Source: Loxodes magnus | Lineage: Eukaryota; Ciliophora; Karyorelictea; Loxodida; Loxodidae | Length of the DNA: 64,000 nucleotides | Assembly: GCA_946699065.1 (NCBI GenBank) | Contig: CAMPDV010000083.1 | Coordinates: 372,001 to 436,000, forward strand | Direction of reading: 5' to 3' | Part shown: piece by piece, positions 23,476-36,243 of the stretch | Position numbering within the stretch: position 1 is the stretch's first letter | How the letters are laid out: every line of letters starts with the position of its first letter | Notes under the pieces: generated by a model | Told to the model about the DNA's origin: nothing | Database searches by the model: none | Seen by the model: the letters and a program-made list of their open reading frames with translations, nothing else | Position numbers and translations under genes: made by a program

Positions 23476-25560
23476 TCATTTCCTTTTGCTAAGTACCCTT
23501 TCGTTAAATTTGTACTTAAAAATATCTTCTTTAGTCTTGATGGATTGTTTAAGTTTCTTAGTTAATTCACTTTATTTTTTAAGAGTTTTAGGAATGCTTT
23601 TTTATTATATTTTGGCTTAATAGTCTGTTAATTCTTGTTTGACCAAATTATTTGATTCGTTAAGTTCTTCGCCTTTATTTTATAAGCTTTTTTCTTTCTT
23701 TTCCTAGTGCAGTAGCAACTGATTTTTTTAATAATCACGGAAAGTCTAAATTAAAATGCTTACATTAACCTAGATAAATTCTTTATTATAATGATTTTCT
23801 TCATTTTTCTAATTTTGATTTACTACCATGCTGTTAGTAATAGTCTTCTAAGTTTCTTGCTGCTATTACTAATTTTCTTTAGTTTCTTCGAATTCTATTC
23901 TTTCAGTAGCGTTTGCTTGTAAAATATCTTGGCCTCCTTATGAAATCTCTTGTAAATTAATTTACTTTAAAGGAATTTAAATTTCTTATTATTAGGAGGG
24001 TTAAGCTTGGTCACTCTCAACGAAAGGTAAATCTAAAATTCAAGCATCTTTGAGGATTTGCTCAGCAGTAACTCTCTTTTTAGGGTTAACAACTAAAATT
24101 TTTTTTAATAATTGCTTGGCTGTTTAACTTACATTCTCAGGTAATATAAACTAACCTTTTCATATCTTCTTGTAAAGTTCATTATCATTTATTCCTCTAA
24201 ATGGAAAATGTCCACATAGAACATTATACAAGACTATACCAGCTGCTCAAATATCAACTGGAGGACCGCAATATTCTTTTTTACCAACAATTTCAGGAGC
24301 CATGTAACTAGGAGTCCCGCAAAATATTTACATTTTTTTTTCATTTGGCATGCAAGTACTGAATCCAAAGTCTATTATTTTCACAATATTATCACTGTTA
24401 ATTAGCAAGTTTTCAAGTTTAATATCTCTATGAGCGATATTTTTAGAGTGAAGATAATTAAGTCCTTCTATAATCTAGATAAATATTTATCTAGCTTCTG
24501 ACTCTTCAAGTTTTCTATTTGGCTTTTTCTTAAGATAGCAGTAAAGCGAAAAACCTTTAATATATTCCATTATAAGATTTATTTGCTTATTGGTATCAAT
24601 GAATTCATAAAGTTTAATCACATTCAAATGATCTACTTTTTGCATTATAGAAATTTCTCTCTTTACCGATTATTTTCTTTGGGGATTTATCATCTTGAAT
24701 TTATCATAGAATTTTATAGCAACTTATCTGTTGCTAGGCTTGTAAACTGCTAATTTTACTACGGCATAAGCGCCTTAACCGATTTCTTTACCAATGACAT
24801 ATCTATTCATTATTCCACATCCAACTTCTTTCTAAGTTTATTCTTATGATGCTTCTAAATTAAGCTTATTACTATCTGTTTATTGAGCATCAGTATTTTA
24901 GTCATCAGTGCATTATAAATTATCATTCTCAGCAGTTTTTTAATTTGCTTTTTATTGATTATTTTTAGCAGTCTTAGCTTGAAGTTTCTTATTTTGAGTC
25001 TTAGCAACTGGCTTAATAGCATTGGAGGTACCAATACTTTACACTTACTATTGTAAATTATTTTTGTTAGCTTTGCAATTCCTTTTATCTTTCTAATAAG
25101 TAGTTGCTGGCCTTGTTTGAACTATTTCTTCTTTTATTTAATTTTCGTAATTGAACAAGCCAACAAGATTCTAAGCTTATTCACATAATTGTTTAGTTAA
25201 TTATAAATGATTTAACTAAGTAGGCGAATTCTTTTGTTCGCATTGTTAAGCTTCATTTTAGATTACCTTCATACTTGAAGCTTAATCTGCTACTTTTTCT
25301 TATGCTAAATCAACAAAGTCAATTTTTTAATCTATATGTACTTTTCTGACAGGCGTAAATAGCTCTTAGTTTAGCTTTTAAGTTCTAAATGGAAGCATTT
25401 TTTTCAATTTAGCTTAATAAAAGTTATACTAGTTGTAGTGCTTTTATGTAGAAAGTACCTATTTAATTTCGTTTGGACCAAGTATTGGACTTTGCATATC
25501 TTGCGTAAGGTTATTTAATGAGGATCTCTCTAAATCGATGCAATCAACTTTACTCAACAT
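23476..25560 (-). CDS. CAMK/SNF1-like Ser/Thr protein kinase with long extensions
   Basis: A 694-aa single-exon protein. The kinase domain spans ~251-515: glycine loop [12 protein letters not shown], catalytic Lys in [16 protein letters not shown] in the catalytic loop, [15 protein letters not shown] activation/P+1 segment, and DIWAAGIVLY, where the invariant subdomain IX Trp is encoded by TGA. All residues needed for catalysis are present. 'GTPSYMAPE' and the C-lobe '[22 protein letters not shown]' place it in the CAMK group near SNF1/MARK/BRSK kinases. About 250 low-complexity Gln/Lys/Asn-rich residues precede the domain. A Gln/Glu-rich, coiled-coil-prone tail of ~180 residues follows it, and there is no evident UBA or KA1 domain. 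The stop TGA follows VLSKRK. Confidence 0.92.
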
Positions 25561-27072
25561 TTAAATTTTTGATGAAAGATAGTTTTGTTAATATAAATAA
25601 GAAGTTATGAAATTAATAAGAAAATAAAGAAATTGCTTACTGATATTTATTTAACCATATTAAACCTTAAACTTCATACTACACCTTCTTCTTTTACTTT
25701 AAATCTAATTAGAAAGCTTGTTACTAAATGAGAATTTAAATTATCAGAAAGATATTAGTAATCCCTGTGAGTAGACAAGTGTCATTATACCAATAGAATG
25801 GTAACTATTGCTATATCTTATAAATAAGGCTTTAATTTACATTTTATGCTTTATGAATAATTGTTTGCTTTTAGAAAGACTAGCAAAAATATGTTAAAAC
25901 TCTTAATTTATATTTAGCTTTGTTAATCAATTATCTAGCTATGAGAAATTCATGATATATATTATTAGCAAGTAATTTATAGCTGCTTAATCGTTATAAT
26001 CTTGTATATTGGTTCTTATTAATAAAAGCTATCTATTTAAATGAAAGAGGTTATCAAAAATTTTGTTATTTATCTAGTTCTTACATATTTGCTATAAATC
26101 TCTTATTATACATTTATAAGATTAGTTATATAATCCTTTTATATATTAATTGTAGAAGAGCTATGAGCCTGCCTCTTATATAAATACCTGCAAATCCTTA
26201 TACACAAATTGTAAAATTAACCTTATATTGGTTAATTATTTAATAATTGCTAAGCTTTAATATTTTTAGCCTCCTTAACTATTAAAACTAAATTACTTTA
26301 TTCAATTAGTTATTTCCGTTACAATTACATTTTCTTCTAAATCTTTATTATAATTTTATCTAAAAAGAAACACTTCTTTAAATTATTTGATATGAGTATG
26401 ATAAAAAATGCAAGTTCTGAATATAAAATAATGAGAAACGAACTAGATAAAGATATGTAGCTTATTGCTTATTTATACTTTTACTATTACTTTTATATCT
26501 TTTTTAAGACTTTTATCATCCGTTAGTTTAATTGATATAATAAGCTTTTAATTGTAAAAGTTTTCCCTAATAGTATGCTACAAATGATCTTTATAAGTTA
26601 TTATCTAATGGCTTTAATCTTTAGAAATAGGAAAGTTAAATAATGTTTTATTTAATATTTTAGATGTGAAATGCAGTTACAATATAAGTAAAGGATAAAC
26701 TGATGTTAAATAGGAGAAAGTGAAATTTATGAACGCTATATTATAGAAAGGATAATTTATCCTTTCACTAAATAGATAATTGATTAAAGTATCTATATTT
26801 GTCCTCTACTTTTGAGTATTCAAATGATTTGTGCTTTCACTATGCACATTTATGTTTCAATAAGAGCCTCTTAATAAAGTAAAAAATCAATACCCATATT
26901 AGAATTTTCTAGTTATATTTAGTAAAATTAAATGCATTTATAAGAAATCATTGAATAAAAAGGTATTTCTAAGTATTTACTTTAACATTTAATATAGACA
27001 TAAGATAATAGGAGGATATTTGATTAGATATAGCTAAATAATACAGTTTGTTCTTAAGTTTCGAATTAAGAT
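25561..27072. other. Intergenic, AT-rich
   Basis: About 1.5 kb of spacer upstream of the kinase and downstream of the RING gene. No feature supported on either strand. Confidence 0.35.
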
Positions 27073-28506
27073 TCACTAATTAATCACTTCTCTACTCTGA
27101 ATTTCTATTTATCTCGTTATATGCTCAGCATTTTCAAAAGTAGTTATATTGACTGAACTATTCAAGCTAACAAAATTGGTATAAGCTACATTTTAATTTT
27201 CTTCTTCCTGATTTTGATTTTATCTTCCTACGTTTAAATTTACGTTTTGTTCTTATCCAGAATTTATTTAAGCTCCTTCTTCTTGGTTTTGAGCTTAAGG
27301 CTGCGCATAATTGATATAGTCTATTTTACATAAGCAGCAAATAGATTTAGACTACATTCATATGTCAATGCATTTTTTATGATATAGATGCTAGCATGGA
27401 AGTTATCTAACAATATCTTAGTCCTTAAAGCTTTCTAAGCATATTACACATTCTGTCTGGAATTTCTTCTGCTTTTAGTCCATTTTTTAAAATAAAATTT
27501 CAGGGAATTTTTCATATAATTTTAAAGCGATAATATTATTAGCGCTTTCAATCTCTATAGGCTCTAAAGGTAAAGATCTTCTTATTCTTCTACAAAATCA
27601 AAAAATACAAAACAACATAAAGAACCCAATAGCTATAGAGCATGTTATAATGATAATAGTCTTAATGTTCATCTTTTGCGACACATCATAAAAGAAAAAT
27701 TGAATTTAGAGGGAAACTTGCTCAACCCCTTAATTAGTTATTTTTACAAACCATTAGCCTTTATCTATCTTGAATACAATTTAAGTTTAATAGAACAAGG
27801 TGGATTAGTATTTACTTTCATATTAAGAAGGAAGCAATGAATTTCCATAATCTTTCTCCTTTATAAAAAGAATTATTTTATCATTTTTCTTGACGTTTCA
27901 AATTATCTCTAGGTCAGTTTAAGTATTTTTAATGAAGAGGTATAGCCAGTCATCTTAAAACTATTCCATTTTAAATTAATAAATTTAACCACTTTATATT
28001 TTTTAAGCCCTTTTTTCACAAAACACTCCTATCCAACCGTCAAAACATTTACATTAATTCCACTAAACGCATTCTCCATTTCTGCTGCAATTTAATCCAC
28101 ATGAAAATTCTTATTAATATGATACTGTCAAGTTATATAGCAAAGCACTTTATAGATAATTTCAATTAATAATAACCAGCCACCAGCTCTGCAAATGAAT
28201 CTTTAAGATCATAAAATTAAACCTAGTATTCTAATAAAATCCATTTCAATCTACCTCTTAATATGCATTTAGATTTTCTAAATAATTCTAATTCATATCT
28301 TCTGACTTATTTGCTGCTATACATGCATTATAAAAATTGCTATTCAAAATATCAACTTAAATAACAGCTCTTTCAAAACCTTCTGTAGAGGATATTTACA
28401 CAAATTATATCATTTCAGTTTATTCAACAGTCTGCACTTGATATGCTTGTACTATAGTTAATAAATAGAAGTAAAGGAGAAGGTATATTAAATTGATTAA
28501 TTCCAT
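27073..28506 (-). CDS. EGF-like / transmembrane / RING-H2 E3 ligase, copy 1
   Basis: A 477-aa type I membrane protein. It has a signal peptide (LIYLLLYFYLLTIVQA) and a ~100-aa lumenal region. An EGF-like module follows (CGLNCSRNGECVQW...CKCFDGWIGVFC), then a lumenal domain, a membrane helix at ~304-328 (IIIITCSIAIGFFMLFCIF) with a basic stop-transfer, and a cytosolic RING-H2 finger CVICLESF...CQHLYHKKC..W....CCLC that should bind two zinc ions and recruit E2. The overall order resembles Goliath/RNF13-type endomembrane ubiquitin ligases, with EGF in place of the PA domain. TGA encodes the conserved Trp after HKKC. An Asn/Gln-rich tail ends IQSREVINQ, then TGA. It lies in tandem with a paralogue 146 bp upstream. 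Reading is continuous, with no intron. Confidence 0.85.
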
Positions 28507-28652
28507 TTTAATTAATATCTTTGCTTTATAAAATGAATACTTTTTTTTGTGTAGTTTACGAACCAAATCATAGTTAAATTACAGCATTTCCTAAGCTATT
28601 TTTATACTAATTTTTAACTTAATAAATAAAAAGTACATAAATAAGCAAAATC

Positions 28653-29969
28653 TTAGAAAATTACTTCTCTACTCTGTATAATCTAAACTGACTAGTCTAG
28701 TTGTGTAGCGTTCATTGATTAAGATAGAGAATTTCCTTAATTGGCAGTTGAACTATTTAGATTGTTTTACTAAGATACTTCTAATTCTTCGTTGTTTTCC
28801 TGCCTTGGTGCATAATCTCTTCTACAAATGCAGCAAATAGTGTTTGTTGCCATTCAACACTCAAGACATTTTTTATGATAGATATGATAGCAAAACAGCT
28901 TCCTTATCAAATCATCTTAATCAAAGTTTTCCAGACATATAACGCAAGTTTACTAGCTTTTATACTGCTTTCCTTTCAGATCTTTAAACAATAAAATAGG
29001 AAATTTTTCAAAAATTTTATCATAGGTAAGTTAGTCTTCAGGTTAGACTTACATATTTCTATAAAAAAAAAGTTTTTTCTTAATAAATACAATGCAGGTA
29101 AATAGAAAGCACATAACTAAGCAAGCAAATATGATTATAAAAATATAGTATCTTATCTTAGTATCAGATCCATCACTTATATTAAACTCTACTTATACAT
29201 ATATGTTTAAATCATTCTCATTCATTATCTTAAAGAATCATTATTCTGCATGAAGTTCTATAAAAGTACTCGTTTAATTGAAAAGCATGAATTTCATTTC
29301 GAACTCATGTTCTGAAGGCAACATAGAGTTAGCAAAATTTAGACTCTTAATCAATAATTTTAATTTTAAACTTGAGTAAATTTGCCAATCGATATTGATT
29401 TTAGTTCTATTATGTGCTACTATTAGATTGAATCAATCATGGCTTCTAGCCGATACTATCAAATTATATAATTTTGAACTTTCAATTTAAATAGATTAAA
29501 TAGAGCAGTCCTATCCTATTCATCCAAAATTGCATCTACATACTTAAGCACAGCTCCCTTAAAAGCTGCAGTTGTTAGGACATTCTAATTAATTGTTATA
29601 ATGTTCTATTTTTTAATAAGTTAAGGCTTATTGATTCCAATTAATGACAGCTAAGGTATAACTAACCTGATTTATATTTAGTTAAAGAAATTAGTAAGAC
29701 AATGTTTGGTAATATCCATCTCAATCTACATGCTATCATCTATTAAGACTATAGAAGTCATCAGTATTTGTTATAGACCTATTAGCAACCAAAGTACAAT
29801 TGAAATTTTCGCCTTAAATACGAATTTCGAATAAAAGTCTATTCATCTCTTCTTACTAGTCTATCGTAAAAAATACTATTTAATCTTTCTGCTCTATTAA
29901 TTAAGTAACTTGACTATAAACTTAGAACCTTCAAAGTTAGATTGCAAGTAATAATGTAAGACATTACAT
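28653..29969 (-). CDS. EGF-like / transmembrane / RING-H2 E3 ligase, copy 2
   Basis: About 438 codons, paralogous to the adjacent copy across its whole length. It has a short signal peptide (MQCLTLLLAIQ), a shared lumenal motif VDWDGYYQ, an EGF-like module CPNNCSFQGSC..CRCNFGWIGQDC, a membrane helix (YYIFIIIFACLVMCFLFTCIVFI), and a RING-H2 finger CVICLENF...CYHIYHKKC..W....CCIC. The tail IIQSREV aligns with the end of copy 1 (IQSREVINQ-TGA). Here no TGA follows: the next codons are ATT TTC TAA, and the first in-frame TGA (28410-28412) lies inside copy 1. I end the feature at that TAA (28653-28655) as the most sensible limit. A terminal intron reaching a nearer TGA (about 58 nt) is an alternative. 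Confidence 0.75.
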
Positions 29970-31328
29970 TTACTTAATAAACAGAATAGAAATAACTTTA
30001 AACTCTTTTATAAGAAATTTGTATTAGAAACTAAGCTACTATTATATGCTTATTTTCCTCTTTCTTATATCAACCAAATTATTTTCAGATATAATATTTA
30101 CATTAATAAAAAGAGAGTTGTTAATAGTATTTTACTACTGTTTATCTTATATAAAGGAAATATATAATAGAAGCTACTCAGTTAAACTCTAACTATATAA
30201 ATAGACTCTTAATGCTTATTAAAGCAATATTTATTAAATTCACCTTTTGCTATTTTATTTCGTTTAGATTTTCTAACTATCTGGCCATTTTAAGTAATAA
30301 ACAGAATTAATTATAGTTTACAGTTATCTTTCTATAAGTATTAAGCTAAATATTAATAGCTCTAGAGCTAGGATAGTTGTAATTAACTCTTTCTAATTAT
30401 TTACTTTATGTTGGTTATATTGCTTCAAATATATTGAGAGGTTTATAACGTTATTATGTCTATAAAGCTCTTTTATATACTTTTAATAAGTTTTGTATCT
30501 TAAGAAGAAGAGAGATTCATTAATCTGAGTTACCAAATTAGAAATTAAATAAGCTATGATAAAGAGATTAAATCAAGCTTGCTCTATTTATATAATTGCT
30601 GTATCATCTTAAAAGATTACTTATTTACACTAAACCTAATTAAAAGTTATTATAGTGAATAATTACTAATCATATTTACCACTATTAATTACAAATCCAC
30701 CCACAAAAAACTAATTATATCATCTCTACACTCTAAATAATAGAATCTAAATTAGACTATTAAGTTTTTATTTTAATTACAATTCAATTTTTCCTGGAGA
30801 TGAGAGTTAAAACTAATATAATATTGTAACATAATCAGCAGGCAGTTGATACGAAATTGTATACTTCAATAGAGAAGTTTCTAAGGTAATTAATTGTAAT
30901 AGATTATACAGGATAAACAAGCATGAATCTTAGCCTTTCATTTAATAATTTAGTTAAATAAATATTTAACTAAAGTTTAAAACCATTTAATAATTAATTG
31001 ATGCAGATAAAGCAAAAATGCTGGTGGATATTCTTAAAAATAGCGTAATAAATATGTTTATTCTAGATTTTATAGTGTTTATCCACTTTTAAGATAGTTG
31101 CTCCATAAATTATATTAGTTTACGTTCTCTAAAGACTATTTTTATTGAGGAAAGAGTCTCTATATTTACGTTAACTTATATAGCAGATAACTTAAAATGC
31201 AAACAGAAGATTTTTTAAAGTTGAATATTAAATTAGTAGGGCTTAGCTTTATTCTATTAGTGACTTATGGTTTTAATATAGATATTATCAAAAAATTAAA
31301 AGAGGAACTATTAAAAATTTGAAGTAAG
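29970..31328. other. Intergenic, AT-rich
   Basis: About 1.4 kb of spacer. It should contain the promoter of the RING copy-2 gene at its left end and the 3' UTR of the BAP31-like gene at its right. Nothing else recognised. Confidence 0.35.
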
Positions 31329-31772
31329 TCACTGTAATTCCTCTGTTAGCTTATAATTTTTGTTCAAGTAGCGTATATATATCGAAGCAAACATCCAGTT
31401 TAGCAGATTGAATAGAGCAATGTATAGCTTTTTTTCTCTTTTCCACTTCTTGTACTTTATAATCTCTTAATAATCGGCATGATGCTCATCAATTATTTAA
31501 GGATTAAAACTTATCAAAGTGTAATAGGCAAAAATGGCAATACCTATTGAAGATATCACGCAAAGTGAAGATAGTCTTAATCTACCAACTAGCTCTTCTT
31601 TATTCCTTTCTTCATAAAAAGCAATCTTTAAATTGTACACAAAGTCTAGCAAGTCTTTAAACCTTAAAGCAAGTAAAGATTTACTAAAGAAAGTTCAAAG
31701 CAGTAGCAGTAATAAATTCACTAAGAAATGAATTGGACCAAATAATTCCAATATAAAAAAGATATAATCCAT
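31329..31772 (-). CDS. BAP29/BAP31-like ER membrane protein
   Basis: A 147-aa single-exon protein with three predicted membrane helices: residues ~3-30 (FFILELFGPIHFLVNLLLLLLW), ~70-92 (LSSLCVISSIGIAIFAYYTLI) and ~121-140 (LYIALFNLLNWMFASIYIRYL). The layout matches the membrane half of B-cell-receptor-associated proteins 29/31. The best local match is the third segment, where KREKKLYIALFNLL parallels the family's 'RNLYI-x-G-F' helix start. The cytosolic coiled-coil tail of animal BAP31 is absent, as in many protists. BAP proteins act as ER cargo and quality-control receptors. The match is by pattern only, and another small three-helix ER protein cannot be excluded. The stop TGA follows LTEELQ. 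Confidence 0.6.
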
Positions 31773-34018
31773 TATTTTTTAAGCTATTTAAACTTAATTC
31801 TATTTCCAAAGCTTTTCACATTTCTATTTTAATTCCATTTAAATTAGCTAAAGTAGACAGTTCCCCTTTATTATTCAACAGCATTAACTATATAAACTCT
31901 CTTACAAATTTAATCAATTATCGCTTTTGTCATTGTATTTACTTTAAAAAAGGTTCGTATAAGCTTTGCTGTATAGAATAAAAATTAGTGTGATTTTAAA
32001 TATTCCTATAGCTTTGAATTGATACAGTTGAACAAAATAGGAAATGAATATCTAGAATGCTTATTTAAGTATATTATGTATTTATTATGCTTGTAGGACA
32101 TTAATTTTTAGAGAAAGCAACTTAAACCAACAATGACTAAAAAATTAGTTACCTTAATATCTCACATTTTGATGATTAATTAATAAACTTAGCTATAATT
32201 GAGAACAATTTTAATAATAAGTAAAAAAATAGTATTCTCTCTAATTTTATTAGCCAATTCTTCAATTATCCATAATAGCCACAGTATATAAAATTCAGAT
32301 ACAATGCAAAACTTTAAATTCGCATCCATATACATAGCTAGACTTACAAGCAATGCTTTAATAAGCGAAAATATATTAGAATAGGAAAATATCCCCACTC
32401 TTCACAATTACTAGTTTCAAAATCAACTAATATAAAAGATATAGAGTATGCTTAATAAGCAGATTTGAGAATATGGTTTACTTAAATAACTATTTTAAAC
32501 CAATAAAAGCAATTACAAAAATTCCTTTAATAACTCTATAAATGCTTTAGTTCCATTACATCATTCATATTTTCTTCAGTTTATACCAATCTTTAAGCTT
32601 AATAATAAGCCTTTATGAATAATTCTTTATAATAGATTTAAATATAAAACTTAAGTAACTTATTGTATGAAATACAAAATGCAGCGAATCTTGATGCCTG
32701 TAATTATATAAAGCAAGCTATTAGTTATAATGATGATGCTTTCATTAGAATATGATAATTTGCAAATTATATGTTTAAATGATAAAAAATAGCTCTTGCT
32801 ATATAATTCTTAGCTATTATTCTTTGGAGTTATCATCATTAAATTAATCATGGCAGTCTATTAAATTCAAATTTAAAGTGACTAAAGTTCAGAGAAATAA
32901 GCACAAACTAAGATATAGAGAAAGGTCCGTAGTAAGTCAGGAAGTATATATAAATTAGTAAATCCAGATTGAAATAAAAATAATGAATAAGGAACGATTT
33001 TGTTTTAGTGCTTTTCATCTGAGAAAAAACCAACAATTATTTAGCTTAAAACTAATACTCATAACAGAACTCCATGTAAGCTATTATATAGAATCTGCAA
33101 CTTTAAGAGTTAAAGTATAAGATGACGAAGCTTTAATTCGCATGCGTAATTCTCACTAATTTCTGCAGAAATATTTAAGAAAAAATACAGAAAATAAAAT
33201 TTAAGCAAGTAATAAAAGGACCCTTAGGAAAGTTATAAAGTAAATACTGCCTTACGCCTTTATTTTGCTAGCCTGGATCCTTGCTTAGATATTTGTTTAC
33301 CATTCAAAGTTTTAATTTGTACTTAAAGTTTAAATTTTCCCAAATTTCTATTCCACTAAATTTTATTCAATATACATTTGCTATTACCTCATAAGCATAT
33401 ATATTAGAACTCCATTTACTGCTACTTGATTGATATAAATTAGCAATCTGCTTACTTAAATAGAATAATCCTTATTTATTAATTTGCATTTAAAAGAAAA
33501 TGCCAACACATGACTCTCTTAATTACAATATAGAAATACTTCTAAAGTAGTTTAAATAGCGAATATATAATAGCCATTATATAAAAGACTACTATGATAA
33601 TCTAAAAGTCTTTGGTAAGACAAAACATTAAGAAAAAATCCTCACAATGCAAGGATAAGAGGGCTAAATACCAGGTAGAATATTATTATCTAACTACTTA
33701 CTTTTATTGACTATCTTCTAACACTTTTGCTTGATAGTTATAATAAGCCTTTAAATAGCAGTTTAAATAAATACTATAAAGTTTAAAAATATATCCTTTA
33801 TATTAATATGTTGCTAAATGCTTGCTCAAAAAACAAATAATAGGATATTTAATAAATGGTTAGACTTTATAGTTGATGGCTATGATTATAAGGTTAGTTA
33901 TATTCAATTAGCTCTAATTAATGAAGTAAAGTATGCTTTTAAACAGCTAGTTTTTAAATAAATAACTAGATTAAATTTATTTATGAGCACTATATCTTAA
34001 AAGTAAGGAAATAGTAAA
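31773..34018. other. Intergenic, with doubtful open frames
   Basis: About 2.2 kb. A plus frame from ATG 32850 has a locally protein-like, basic, Ser-rich segment up to about 33,300 but runs on without a TGA. A plus frame from ATG 33500 is open into the following gene in the same phase. Neither has composition good enough to call. Confidence 0.3.
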
Positions 34019-35586
34019 ATGAAATAATCTCAAACGCCTAAGCATTTGAAGCATAGAATTCTGGCAGAAAAGGAGTAGAATTTGGATGATTCGTTTATAA
34101 AATAGTAGTAAGAAGAGATTATAGAAGTAAGTCATTAGTTATCCAATATCAGAAAGAAATATGATACTGCTAAGTAGTTAACCACTAAAAGACAGAATGA
34201 TTTAAGTAGGATTAAATATGAACTTGGCAATATGAGTAAGCTTGAAAAGAGAAGTGAGAACCATGTCTAGAATATGCGCTAATAACTTGATGAGATGCTT
34301 GAATTATTACAAAATACCAAGACAAAGCATGAAGAGTCCGTCCTTCTAAGAGATCAATATTCTTATATGCTTAGTAGGTTGAAATAAGAAAAAATAGTTT
34401 AGTAATATAAAGCGAAAAGGCTAATGGAGTAATTGGATTTCAGAAAGCAAGAGCTTTTTAATGAAAACTAGAAAGCAAAACAGTTCAAAGATTAGAAAAT
34501 GATAACTAAAAAAAACCTAGAAGACACTATGAATAGCATATAATAAGATATTCAAAATAAAGACATTAAGTTAAAGTAATTAGAACGTAATATTTATCAA
34601 AAAAAAGCTTAGTAGCTAGACAGAGAAGCATAGTTAAGTAAACAAAACGAAATAATTAAAGAACTTGCTTCCAAAGAGGATATGGAGTCAGTTGAAAGCT
34701 AAAATCGAGAGTCTTTAATAGTTCATAAGTTTTGGTATTTCATACTAAAGAAAATAATTGAGAAAGAGCATAAAAAATCAAAAAACATAGAGATAGCATA
34801 TTAACAAGTCAAAAGTACAACTGGAATATCAGATATAAATGAAATTATAAACAAATTCCTTACTCGAGAACATACATATAAGGATTTGTTATAAGAAGTT
34901 TAAGTTGCTGAATAAAAATTAGACTAACTTAAAGAAAGTAACGCGCAAATGCGAAAAACGCTAAAAAATCTAGAGTTCACAGAGCTAAGGGAATAATAAA
35001 TCCTCACCCAAGATTAAATAAGCAACTTAGTCTAATAACTTTATGAGAAATAAAAACAATAGATAGACCTCAAGGATAGAATTATCAAAGCTAAGCAAAG
35101 TTATGAACTTGCTATGGACTGAGGTACCAAAACTTTGCATAGCATAAATAGAATTGTAAGTAACTATATAGCTTTAAAATTTCTACCCTTAAAATTAAGT
35201 TCCTTTAGAGTAAAACGAAAATTAAATCACACAAATATTTAAGTAAATATCAGAGCAAGTAACTTAAGCTGTTGCTATTCTCAAAGAGTAAAATTGTGAT
35301 ATAGCAGAAGAACTTAAGAAACTAAAAGTAATAACTTATACAGAGTGGTACTGGTTAACTAAAAAACCTATACAAAAATATAAGAGTAGATCCTAATGCT
35401 AAAGTTCATGAAGATAACGAAGCAGAGTCTTTCAGTTCTGAAGAAAAGGAAAGTGAAGTAAAAGAATTAAGACAAAAAATAAAAGAATATTCTTTAAAAT
35501 AGACAAGATTAAAAGATGACACTAAAAAAATAAAGAAAATTACTATAAGTAACAAGCCAAATTCCAAAGCTTAGACTGCTAGGTGA
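34019..35586 (+). CDS. Outer dynein arm docking-complex-type coiled-coil protein
   Basis: About 511 aa in three exons (34019-35155, 35172-35327, 35344-35586). Mostly coiled coil, with the hallmark block of the ODA docking family (CCDC63/CCDC114/CCDC151, Chlamydomonas DC1/ODA3): a long helix, then 'T-G-x-x-D-x-N-E-I-I-x-K-F-L-x-R-E-x-T' (TGISDINEIINKFLTREHTY), then 'LLQEVQVAEQKL'. The N-terminal half has the paired-helix pattern KYDTAKQLTTKRQNDLSRIK seen in these proteins. These proteins anchor outer dynein arms to axonemal doublets. The C-terminus is acidic then basic, ending QTAR-TGA. Two 16-nt introns are required by frame. Which paralogue it is cannot be settled by eye. Confidence 0.7.
35156..35171 (+). 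other. Predicted 16-nt intron
   Basis: GTAAGT...ATATAG, phase 0. Joining its flanks keeps the coiled-coil frame. Confidence 0.75.
35328..35343 (+). other. Predicted 16-nt intron
   Basis: GTAATA...TACAG, phase 0. Needed to enter the acidic C-terminal frame (VDPNAKVHEDNEAESF) that ends at TGA 35584. Confidence 0.75.
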
Positions 35587-36243
35587 TAAATAAGATTTTT
35601 ATAATTCCTATTTATTTTTCTACCATTTATTATCTTCAGCTATTTTGTAATCTATAACAAATATTTATAAAACTTGTTATTAAAACTTAAATTGAGTGAT
35701 AGATATTTATAGAATATAACCTTTACTATAATTAATAGAAGCAGTTAATTATTTATAAATTAAAATAAACTAAATTTATAATCTTTATAGAATACGTATT
35801 CAGATATATTGAAATGCCTTTTTAATTATTAATTATATGTAAGATTTAGCTTAAATTTACCATAAGAAAATTAAGTTTAATAATTTTATTTCCTGATATA
35901 AATATCTTATAGTCTCTTATAATTGTAAGTTTACGTTATTTTTCTAAAAATGCTTTATAGTCTAAGAGATATTTTCAATACTAGTTTATGAGGATTAATA
36001 ATAAGAAAAAATTTCTATTGTTTGATTTGATTTATCTCTTGAAAATATGCCAATAAAATTAAGCATTTGCTATCAGATTAATTAGATTGACTTTATTATA
36101 GTTTGCTACCAATTTTGAAAAGGTATATTTAAACTATGATATAATATAGTGCTGAATGCTAAGGATTATATTATACTAGAATAAAGCATTAATTTAATAA
36201 GACTAATAAAGAGTCTTTTATAAGCGATCAATAAATAATTACA
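35587..36243. other. Convergent 3' spacer
   Basis: About 650 AT-rich bases between convergent genes. No feature seen. Confidence 0.4.

Noticed and set aside
32850..33300. Basic Ser-rich plus-strand frame
   Set aside because: Locally protein-like but runs on with no TGA for hundreds of bases and has no recognisable domain.
33500..34018. Open frame in phase with, and upstream of, the dynein-docking gene
   Set aside because: Hydrophobic, weak composition and unlike the N-terminus of the family. The ATG at 34019 gives a normal protein.
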